Assembly (NCBI GenBank): GCA_023301245.1
Contig: JALZUV010000116.1
Span: 1 to 16,530 of the forward strand
From: Rickettsiales bacterium
Lineage (GTDB): Bacteria > Pseudomonadota > Alphaproteobacteria > Rickettsiales > JALZUV01
DNA: 16,530 nucleotides
Direction of reading: 5' to 3'
A program made the position numbers and the translations under genes. This document shows, piece after piece, positions 6,743-13,111 of this stretch. Positions within the stretch are counted from its first letter, which is position 1. Each line of letters begins with the position of its first letter. The notes under the pieces are model-generated. The model did no database searches. It saw only the letters and a program-made list of their open reading frames with translations, and was not told the DNA's origin.

Positions 6743-6748
6743 TATAAT
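6743..6748 (+). promoter_or_regulatory. Candidate -10 box TATAAT for the small orphan gene
   Basis: A perfect TATAAT lies in the AT-rich 118-base stretch between the ribA stop and the first possible start of the small gene. No good -35 hexamer sits 16-18 bases upstream, consistent with an activator-dependent promoter using the Pho-box-like repeat. An inverted repeat GTTAA-TTC-TTAAC at 6755-6767 covers the expected transcription start. The leader to the preferred start codon would be about 110 bases. Confidence 0.45.
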
Positions 6749-6868
6749 TTATGGGTTAATTCTTAACTTATATAACGATATAGGTTTATAGAAATTTATT
6801 TCACTTTTTAAAAATTTAGGATGAAAATCACTAAGTTTAGTTCCAAAAACCAACGAGGAGTCCTTACA

Positions 6869-7168
6869 ATGAAAGTAAGAATTCCTTACAGCAAGGCTGA
6901 ATCTTCCAATGCCGCCTCCCTTCGCAAATCTTTAAAAGCTGTGCGTAGGAAAAAATTCCATTGCTTAAAAGCAGGAACCTCGTTTGTGATAGATGAGAAT
7001 TTTTCTGTAAGTAAAGGGGTCGGAAAAGCAGGAATGCATATTACCCTCAAAGTAAAAGCTTGTGGAGGTGATGCAAGAATTGCTAATTTGAATTCTGCTA
7101 TAACCGGTGTGTTATCAGAAATCAAAGTCGCAAAAGGGGTTGAAGTCCCTTGGAATGTCGAAGTGTAA
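6869..7168 (+). CDS. Small basic protein of unknown function
   Basis: I do not recognise this protein. The preferred start is the ATG at 6869, because GAGGAG at 6855-6860 is an excellent ribosome-binding site eight bases upstream; this gives 99 residues. An in-frame ATG at 6821 would add 16 residues but has only TTTAGG touching it. The first 35 residues are strongly basic (RKSLKAVRRKKFHCLKAG), the rest is mixed and beta-prone (MHITLKVKACGGDARIANL), with two cysteines at 32 and 65. There is no signal peptide or membrane segment. It stands alone, with an AT-rich promoter region and Pho-box-like repeat before it and a strong hairpin terminator after it. Rare arginine codons (AGA, AGG) are used more than in its neighbours. 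Nucleic-acid or phosphate-related binding is conceivable from charge and context, but nothing proves it. Confidence 0.75.
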   Translation: MKVRIPYSKAESSNAASLRKSLKAVRRKKFHCLKAGTSFVIDENFSVSKGVGKAGMHITLKVKACGGDARIANLNSAITGVLSEIKVAKGVEVPWNVEV

Positions 7169-7191
7169 AGCTTCGATTTAAGAAAAATGAT

Positions 7192-7219
7192 AAAAGCTTC
7201 CCAGCAATGGGAGGCTTTT
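7192..7219. terminator. Bidirectional hairpin terminator
   Basis: AAAAGCTTCCCA pairs with TGGGAGGCTTTT across a GCAA loop, giving a 12-base-pair stem with one G-U pair and a GNRA-type tetraloop. On the plus strand it ends in ATTTTG and terminates the small orphan gene. Read on the minus strand, it is followed by a T-rich run (ATTTTTC) and would serve the convergent M23 peptidase gene. Confidence 0.85.
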
Positions 7220-7239
7220 ATTTTGCCCATAATTTACGA

Positions 7240-8058
7240 TTAATTAGCCGAAGCTACTTGCTTTGAGCTGCGGCGTTTTAGGTGCTTTTGGGGGTCGATG
7301 GCTTTATCGCCACGGCGTAGCGAGTAATCGAGATGCGGACCCGTTGAACGTCCTGTGCTGCCAACTTCGCCAATTTTTTGGCCTTGGGCGACTTCGTGCC
7401 CAATTTTTGCGGTGATTTTGCTTAAGTGGCCATAGAGGCTGTAAGTGCCATCGTCATGAGCCACTTTTACATATTTTCCTAAGTTCTTATGGCGGCCTAA
7501 ATCAGTCACCTCGCCAAAGCTGGAGGCGACCACCGATGTGCCTTTAGGTGCGGCGATATCTAGCCCTGCATGGAAACTGTATTTACCCGTAACGGGGTGG
7601 GTACGATAGCCGAAAGGCGAGCTAATACGCGATTGTATCGTTTCATCTACTGGCCATTGATGTTTAACAGATTTGCCCGATGGTAAGGTTTGCTGTGCTA
7701 GTTTTTTCGGTTCTGGTTTTAGCATCGGCGTAATGTCATCTAAAGGCGCTTTGCTGGGAAGGGCTTCTTCAGTGACTGCCTGTTCAATTGGCTCTTCTTT
7801 AGGTGCAACTTTAGCGGGTGGTTTGCTGGCATAATTAGGAGTTAAACGATGAATTTTTGTACGTAAACTGAAGTAATCTTGTTTTAGTGAAGCCATTTTT
7901 ATGGGGTCAGTTCCGCCGCCTAAGCCAATGAATTTCTTACCATGAATGAGGGTTCTGTCGGATGGTTTTAATGGCATAAATTTGCCTGCCGCGAGGGCTG
8001 TGCTGCTTACGAAAATCGCTAGCGTTATAAGTGTGATGTATTTCAAACAGTTTTTCAT
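7240..8058 (-). CDS. Exported M23 (LytM-type) peptidase
   Basis: M23 enzymes are zinc metallopeptidases that cut peptidoglycan cross-links, or inactive relatives that regulate amidases. A signal peptide is clear (hydrophobic core LITLAIFVSSTALA, cleavage near residue 23). A proline/lysine/glutamate-rich linker covers about 75-130, and the M23 domain lies at about 145-258. Motifs are HAGLD (His163, Asp167), LYGHLS (His211) and GPHLDYSLR (His242, Asp244). The last differs from the usual HxH: the second histidine, normally a zinc ligand, is Asp. The ATG at 8058 (272 residues) has GGA seven bases upstream and begins the signal peptide; upstream in-frame ATGs at 8070 and 8097 are less likely. It is divergent from the TPR-pilT-pilU unit, so a link to the pilus passing through the wall is possible but unproven. 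Confidence 0.92.
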   Translation of the reverse strand: MKNCLKYITLITLAIFVSSTALAAGKFMPLKPSDRTLIHGKKFIGLGGGTDPIKMASLKQDYFSLRTKIHRLTPNYASKPPAKVAPKEEPIEQAVTEEALPSKAPLDDITPMLKPEPKKLAQQTLPSGKSVKHQWPVDETIQSRISSPFGYRTHPVTGKYSFHAGLDIAAPKGTSVVASSFGEVTDLGRHKNLGKYVKVAHDDGTYSLYGHLSKITAKIGHEVAQGQKIGEVGSTGRSTGPHLDYSLRRGDKAIDPQKHLKRRSSKQVASAN

Positions 8059-8161
8059 AGTGGTATCCATAAAAATATATTGCAAGGTCCGTGCCATTAA
8101 AAGACAGGTAGCGCCTTGGGTTTTTAGGCTCTAGGGTAATAAAAAACAGTGGGGAAGCTGT
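8059..8161. promoter_or_regulatory. Divergent promoter region, M23 peptidase / TPR protein
   Basis: This 103-base gap separates the divergent M23 and TPR genes. On the minus strand, TATATT at 8079-8074 is a reasonable -10 about 15 bases before the M23 ATG. On the plus strand, TAATAA at 8137-8142 is only a weak -10, with TTGGGT near 8116 as a poor -35. GGGGAAG at 8151-8157 is a clear ribosome-binding site for the TPR gene. No operator-like palindrome stood out. Confidence 0.3.
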
Positions 8162-10396
8162 ATGATGCGCGCAATAAAGCACACTGCCTTGGCAAAAAAA
8201 TATATTACCACCTTAATGGCGGGTGTCGCTATTTGTGGTTTCTCATCCCTGGCTTATGCCGATGATACGACGGTTGAAGGATATAAAATACCTCGACAAG
8301 TTGAGGGGAGCCAAGGTGGATATCTAAAAGAATCACCTTATGTGCAGCGCCAAAAGCGCCTCGAAAACTCATCCGTTCAACCTGATCTACGCCGTCGTCC
8401 CATGCGTTTTTCCACGGGTGGCTCGTTGCCCAATATGCCGCGTTTCGATAGTTATGGCGCGCTCGATACTGGGGTTGAAGATAGTAATGTTGAAACATTA
8501 GCACCGCTAACCACGCCTATGATGGCCGATCAAGAGCCGCTCGCGCCCATGGTTGATACGCAAGCGCTGCCTGAAATAATTAAAGATGTTTCGTTAGATG
8601 AAATGCCTGTCGAAATGCCTGCCGAAATGGTGGTTGAGATGCCCGCAGAGATGCCCGTTGCTTTGCCAGTAGATTTACCTGTTGCACCCGTGCTAGATTT
8701 GGCAATGCCGAAAATGCCAGCGACCCCTAAAATTGCGGTAGTGGAGCCTATGGCTATCCCTGTGACAAAATCAGTGACAACGCAAGCGGTGCAACCGCGT
8801 TCGATATTAGATGGTGTATTTTCACTTTTTGGAAAAAATAAATCGGCAGATGTGCCTGCTGAAACTTCTGCGATAGGGGATGTACCTACCATTATTACTC
8901 CGCCCGTATTGCGAGTGAAGCAGCCAGTGAATATAGCACCGCGCGATATTGCGATTCCTCCGCTGGGCGACCCAATTAAATCTATCGTGATTGAAAAATC
9001 ACCTGACGGTTTTAGCTCACTACAGCGCACGCGCGATATTATCGTGCCACCAGAAATTAAAGAATTAAAAGCGCCTTCTGTCATTCCTATTCCGCCTCTC
9101 GCGTTATCGCAAGATAGGTTCGTAGAAGATTTAATTATGCCAGAGCCCCCAGTTTCGGCGATGGTGGCAATAAATGAACCTGTTGTAACACCCGAAATTA
9201 AAGCCCCCATTATTGAGGCGGCTAAATTTGTTGCACCTGTTATCGAAGCGCCAGAAGTGGTTGAGCCATTGGCACAGCTGACAATGGAAATAGAAACGCC
9301 TGTCGCTGTCGTTGCTACAGAAACAAGCGTAGAAAATATGCTTGAACGCGCCGTGCAGATGATTGAAACTCCGGTTGGGGAAGCAATTTCTCCGCTTGCT
9401 GAAGTGCCGTCAGCTCTTGCCGTAATTGCTGAAGAAGCAATAGAGGCTCCTGTGGTTGAATTTGAAACTGCGGCGCTGCCTGTTGAGGCTCCTAAACTAC
9501 GCCATGAAGTTATTATGCAGCCTATAGGCACGCAAAAACTAGAAGCACCTGTGGCTGATTTGAAAAAAGAGATGGCGCCTATCATGCCAGCCACCGCTGC
9601 TGAAGTGGTCGTGGAAGAGGCTGTGAAAATTAGCCCTGACAGCAAACTACTGCTAAAGAATTTTCCGACTGGGTTGAATAACCCATTGCCTGAATCGAAA
9701 AAAGAGAAGGTGAGTATTTCGCGCGCTACCGTGCCTAATTTACAGCTGAATGCTCCTGAAATTAAAAAGCATGAAGCGATGGGTATTTCTATCCAAGTGA
9801 AAAAGCCAAATATTGATGTGAATGATTATTTGGTGATGGCTTATGAAGCAATGGAAGCAGACCAGCTTGATTTAGCCGCGGAATATTACGAAGAAATTTT
9901 AGCGCATCGTGCGCAAAATGAAGATGCCATGCTTGGTCTTGCTACGGTTTATCATCGTTCAAACCAGCTGGATAAAGCGCGTAAGCTTTACCGTCAGCTA
10001 TTGGCTACGGCTCCGCGTGATCCATCAGTTTTAAATAATTTCCTTGTGTTGGTCAGCCAAGAGTCACCGCAAGAAGCGCTGAATGAATTGCTTCAATTGG
10101 AACAGAAAAACCCGCATTACGATGTACTGCCTGCACAAATTTCAGCCCTTTATGCAAGTGAAGGAAAGATGGAGCATGCGATTGAAAAGATGGCACGCGC
10201 CATTAGCTTAAACTCTGATAACTTGCTCTATCATTATAACCTAGCCGTGATGCTTGACCATGCTGGACGGAGTGAGCAGGCGATACAAGTTTACACGCAC
10301 GTGAAAGCGGAAGCGCAAAAAGGAAATAAAATTCCAACTGATATTTCACACATTCAGGAAAGATTAACCTTTTTACTATCTAATCGAACTAGTTAA
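8162..10396 (+). CDS. Large exported proline-rich TPR protein upstream of pilT-pilU
   Basis: This 744-residue protein is not one I recognise by name. It has a signal peptide with cleavage expected after Ala33 (SSLAYA, before DD). A long low-complexity segment rich in Pro, Val, Ala and Glu (about 105-500) includes seven four-residue repeats at 147-174. The C-terminal region, about 553-740, holds helical repeats of TPR type, for example AAEYYEEILAHRAQNEDAM and LGLATVYHRSNQLDKARKLY, plus two further units near 656-720. GGGGAAG precedes paired ATGs at 8162 and 8165; the second is equally plausible. It ends 38 bases before pilT. The architecture (disordered acidic/proline middle and C-terminal TPRs) resembles FimV-type pilus factors, but no LysM domain or transmembrane anchor is visible. 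A periplasmic pilus-assembly scaffold is an inference from location. Confidence 0.85.
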   Translation: MMRAIKHTALAKKYITTLMAGVAICGFSSLAYADDTTVEGYKIPRQVEGSQGGYLKESPYVQRQKRLENSSVQPDLRRRPMRFSTGGSLPNMPRFDSYGALDTGVEDSNVETLAPLTTPMMADQEPLAPMVDTQALPEIIKDVSLDEMPVEMPAEMVVEMPAEMPVALPVDLPVAPVLDLAMPKMPATPKIAVVEPMAIPVTKSVTTQAVQPRSILDGVFSLFGKNKSADVPAETSAIGDVPTIITPPVLRVKQPVNIAPRDIAIPPLGDPIKSIVIEKSPDGFSSLQRTRDIIVPPEIKELKAPSVIPIPPLALSQDRFVEDLIMPEPPVSAMVAINEPVVTPEIKAPIIEAAKFVAPVIEAPEVVEPLAQLTMEIETPVAVVATETSVENMLERAVQMIETPVGEAISPLAEVPSALAVIAEEAIEAPVVEFETAALPVEAPKLRHEVIMQPIGTQKLEAPVADLKKEMAPIMPATAAEVVVEEAVKISPDSKLLLKNFPTGLNNPLPESKKEKVSISRATVPNLQLNAPEIKKHEAMGISIQVKKPNIDVNDYLVMAYEAMEADQLDLAAEYYEEILAHRAQNEDAMLGLATVYHRSNQLDKARKLYRQLLATAPRDPSVLNNFLVLVSQESPQEALNELLQLEQKNPHYDVLPAQISALYASEGKMEHAIEKMARAISLNSDNLLYHYNLAVMLDHAGRSEQAIQVYTHVKAEAQKGNKIPTDISHIQERLTFLLSNRTS
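8600..8683 (+). repeat. Imperfect 12-base tandem repeats in the TPR gene
   Basis: Five consecutive 12-base units of the form GA(A/G)ATG(C/G)(C/T)... encode EMPV, EMPA, EMVV, EMPA and EMPV (residues 147-166). Two more diverged units, ALPV and DLPV, follow. The region codes for an extended Pro/Val/Glu segment. Such units can expand or contract by replication slippage without changing frame. Confidence 0.8.
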
Positions 10397-10434
10397 CCGC
10401 TAGCGGGCATGGCCCATGATAGGAGAATAGTCCT

Positions 10435-11544
10435 TTGGATATTACTGAACTCTTAATGTTTGCGCAGAAGAATAAAGCTTCTGATCTGCATTTATCGACA
10501 GGTAATCCGCCGTTATTGCGGATTAACGGCGATATGGTTCCCATGAAAATGGATGCGTTAAAGGCCGATATGGTTAAGCAATTGCTTTATGCCATCTTAA
10601 CCGAGCAGCAGCGTACCGATTATGAGCGCGATCTGGAAATTGATTTTGCCATTACCTTTGGCGATGACATGCGTTTTCGCGTGAATGCCTTTAATACGGT
10701 GGCGGGGCCAGCGGCAGTATTACGTAATATCCCCACCAAGATTTTATCGTTAGAAGAGCTAAAAGCGCCTGAGATTTTAAAACAATTGGTGGAAAAACCT
10801 AAAGGCTTAATTTTGGTTACAGGGCCAACAGGTAGCGGTAAATCAACCACCATGGCGGGGATGATTGATTATATTAACCGCACCACGGCCAAACATATTC
10901 TGACAATTGAAGACCCTGTTGAATTTATTCACACCTCTAAAAAATCGCTCATAAACCATCGCGAAGTAGGGGCGAGCACTAAGTCATTTTCAAGAGCATT
11001 AAAAAGCGCATTGCGTGAGGATCCTGATATTATTCTCGTCGGTGAAATGCGTGATTTAGAAACGATTCAGCTTGCCTTGACGGCAGCAGAAACGGGTCAC
11101 TTAGTGATGGGTACATTGCACACAAATTCTGCGCCTAAAACCATTGATAGAATTATTGATGTATTCCCCGCCGATGAAAAAGAAATGGTTCGCGCCATGC
11201 TTTCTGTGTCGCTCGAAGCGGTGATTACACAAACCTTGCTAAAGCGTGCCGATGGTGATGGTCGTGTCGCCGCGCATGAAATTATGGTGGGAACTCCTGC
11301 GGTTCGAAACCTCATTCGTGAGAATAAAATTCCGCAACTTACCTCCATGATTCAAACAGGTAGCAAAGCGGGAATGATATTATTGAAAGAATCTATTATG
11401 AATTTATTAAATCAAAATATTATCAGCTCAGCCGAAGCTAGGCGTTTAATTGTTACTGCGACCACGAACCCTGATAGCGAAGTGGAAAGTGCGAACCTTC
11501 ACACTGCTGGCACGCCAACTAACGCAAACACAGGCCAATTTTAA
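10435..11544 (+). CDS. pilT: Type IV pilus retraction ATPase PilT
   Basis: PilT is the hexameric cytoplasmic ATPase that depolymerises type IV pili and powers retraction (twitching). All diagnostic motifs are present: Walker A GPTGSGKST (130-138), the Asp box ILTIEDPVEF (155-164), Walker B DPDIILVGEMRD (196-207), the His box TGHLVMGTLHT (220-230), and AVRNLIRENK, matching the PilT-specific AIRNLIRE motif needed for retraction. Length is 369, slightly longer than usual because of a polar tail. The start is a TTG with a strong AGGAGA eight bases upstream; the next ATG would cut the first helix. Its stop overlaps the start of pilU by one base (TAATG). No pilin or assembly genes are in the window. 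Confidence 0.95.
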   Translation: MDITELLMFAQKNKASDLHLSTGNPPLLRINGDMVPMKMDALKADMVKQLLYAILTEQQRTDYERDLEIDFAITFGDDMRFRVNAFNTVAGPAAVLRNIPTKILSLEELKAPEILKQLVEKPKGLILVTGPTGSGKSTTMAGMIDYINRTTAKHILTIEDPVEFIHTSKKSLINHREVGASTKSFSRALKSALREDPDIILVGEMRDLETIQLALTAAETGHLVMGTLHTNSAPKTIDRIIDVFPADEKEMVRAMLSVSLEAVITQTLLKRADGDGRVAAHEIMVGTPAVRNLIRENKIPQLTSMIQTGSKAGMILLKESIMNLLNQNIISSAEARRLIVTATTNPDSEVESANLHTAGTPTNANTGQF

Positions 11545-12686
11545 TGACCAATTTAAACCGCGATGAATTACTCGCCACTATGCTTGAAAAAAATGCCTCG
11601 GATTTATACATAACGGTGGGTAGAGCAGCGAGCTTCCGTTCTGATCAAGGTATTCAGCAGGTGGGTGAAACGCTTGATAGAGCCGCAATTTCTTCGTTAA
11701 TTGATCATTTATTGTCACCCGAACAGCGTGCAGAATTTGAAGCAGAATTAGAATATAACACTGCCTATGCATGGGGAGATAAGGGACGTTTCCGCATTAA
11801 CATGTTCATGCAGCAGCACGAACCTGGTATGGTGATTCGTAAAATTAATACCGTTATTCCTACGTTTGAAGAACTGCAATTGAGCGGTGCTTATATTGAT
11901 TTATCAATGGAAAAACGTGGACTTGTACTCATCGTCGGGCCAACAGGTTCGGGTAAGTCATCTTCAATCGCAGCGATGATTGGCCATCGTAATGCATCGG
12001 CTTCTGGCCATATTATTACCGTCGAAGACCCTATTGAATTTCAACATACTCATAAACGCTGCATCGTGACTCAGCGCGATGTGGGAATTGATACTCTATC
12101 GTTTGAGGCAGCGCTTAAAAATGCATTGCGCCAACGCCCCGATGTGGTTTTAGTCGGCGAAATTCGTGATCGTGAAACGATGGAACATGCAATTAATTTC
12201 GCTGAAACGGGTCATTTATGTTTGGCCACTTTACACGCAAATAACTGCCCGCAAACCATTGAGCGTATTTTAAGTTTCTTCCCTGAAGATAAACATCGCC
12301 AAGTGCTGATGAATTTAGCATTAAACGTGAAGGGAATTCTCTCGCAACGGCTTGTGCAAAGCCGTATGGGCGGGCGCTGCATTGTAAGCGAAGTGATGCT
12401 TAATCAAGGCCTCATCCGTGAATTGATAGAGGAAGGCAAGGTTAAAGAAATTCGTGAAGTGATGGAACGTAATAGCGACATTGGAATGCAAACATTCGAT
12501 CAGGCCTTATTAACGCGTTATATTCGTGGCGAGGTAACACAAGATGTGGCGCTCGCAGAATCAGATAACCCACAAAACTTGAAATTAAAAATGAAGCAAG
12601 CCTCTGTATCGCCCTCTTCAGCACAGCCTTCTATGACCTCTATAAAGGGAACGGCTCCTGCTGCACGCCACCACTTAGAAATTTAG
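11544..12686 (+). CDS. pilU: PilT-dependent retraction ATPase PilU
   Basis: PilU is a PilT paralogue that adds force to pilus retraction and depends on PilT for function. It carries Walker A GPTGSGKSS (132-140), the Asp box ITVEDPIEF (158-166), Walker B RPDVVLVGEIRD (198-209) and the His box TGHLCLATLHA (222-232). In place of PilT's AIRNLIRE-type motif it has QGLIRELIEEGK. The C-terminal DIGMQTFDQALLTRY is typical, followed by a Ser/Pro-rich tail. It starts on the last base of the pilT stop, so the two are translationally coupled. Its stop overlaps the stop of the convergent DUF1294 gene by four bases. The assignment rests on motif differences and its position after pilT; a second PilT-like retraction ATPase is the only real alternative. 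Confidence 0.92.
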   Translation: MTNLNRDELLATMLEKNASDLYITVGRAASFRSDQGIQQVGETLDRAAISSLIDHLLSPEQRAEFEAELEYNTAYAWGDKGRFRINMFMQQHEPGMVIRKINTVIPTFEELQLSGAYIDLSMEKRGLVLIVGPTGSGKSSSIAAMIGHRNASASGHIITVEDPIEFQHTHKRCIVTQRDVGIDTLSFEAALKNALRQRPDVVLVGEIRDRETMEHAINFAETGHLCLATLHANNCPQTIERILSFFPEDKHRQVLMNLALNVKGILSQRLVQSRMGGRCIVSEVMLNQGLIRELIEEGKVKEIREVMERNSDIGMQTFDQALLTRYIRGEVTQDVALAESDNPQNLKLKMKQASVSPSSAQPSMTSIKGTAPAARHHLEI

Positions 12687-13111
12687 AAGTTTACTACCCA
12701 TGTTACTAAACCTACGGCTATTATTTGCATGATAACAACTGCAATAAACATTTGTTTAAAGCTGCCTTTAATCGTTTTATGACGGAAGGTTTTGCTGCCA
12801 ATCCATGCGCCTAAAGTTCCGCCAATAAAAGCAAGGCTATGCAGGGTTTTTTCGGGTACGCGCCATCCACCAAATTTGGCTTGGCGTTTATCCCAACCAT
12901 AGGCCGCAAAAGTGACAAGGTTGATAAAAAGTAAATGCCAGCCACCTAAGAAATAAATATAATAAGGGTGCCATAACGCATATTCTAATGATGGGAATTT
13001 CGTCCAACTTACCAGAGCCATTAGCAATAAATGAATCGCAAAAATCCAGTGTCGTAATCCTTTAAATATAAAGGCGAGTGGTAAGAATATAATAAGGGTG
13101 GTGAGTAGCAT
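12683..13111 (-). CDS. DUF1294 family small membrane protein
   Basis: This is a 142-residue integral membrane protein of the DUF1294 family, function unknown. Four hydrophobic segments are visible, roughly at 1-17, 22-36, 52-72 and 119-141. The family signature lies between them: NLVTFAAYGWDKRQA, GGWRVPEKTLH, then GGTLGAWIGSKTFRHKTIKGSF. In other proteins this domain is sometimes fused to a cold-shock domain; none is present here. The ATG follows the TAA stop of acs with no gap, and AGGA within the end of acs serves as ribosome-binding site, so it is translated from the acs transcript. Its stop overlaps that of pilU. A link to acetate metabolism is suggested only by this coupling. Confidence 0.9.
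   Translation of the reverse strand: MLLTTLIIFLPLAFIFKGLRHWIFAIHLLLMALVSWTKFPSLEYALWHPYYIYFLGGWHLLFINLVTFAAYGWDKRQAKFGGWRVPEKTLHSLAFIGGTLGAWIGSKTFRHKTIKGSFKQMFIAVVIMQIIAVGLVTWVVNF

Noticed and set aside
6886..7230. Minus-strand open frame opposite the small orphan gene
   Set aside because: It would start beyond and run through the terminator hairpin. It has no recognisable motif, and the plus-strand frame has the better ribosome-binding site.
8114..8135. Possible weak stem AGCGCCT...AGGCTCT before the TPR gene
   Set aside because: The stem is short with a mismatch and has no poly-T tail or known riboswitch features.
8530..9645. Long antisense open frame (371 codons) opposite the TPR gene
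   Set aside because: It mirrors the low-complexity Pro/Val/Glu coding segment and reads as Ser/Thr/Gly/Ile-rich sequence without any domain. The plus-strand gene has a signal peptide, TPRs and a ribosome-binding site.
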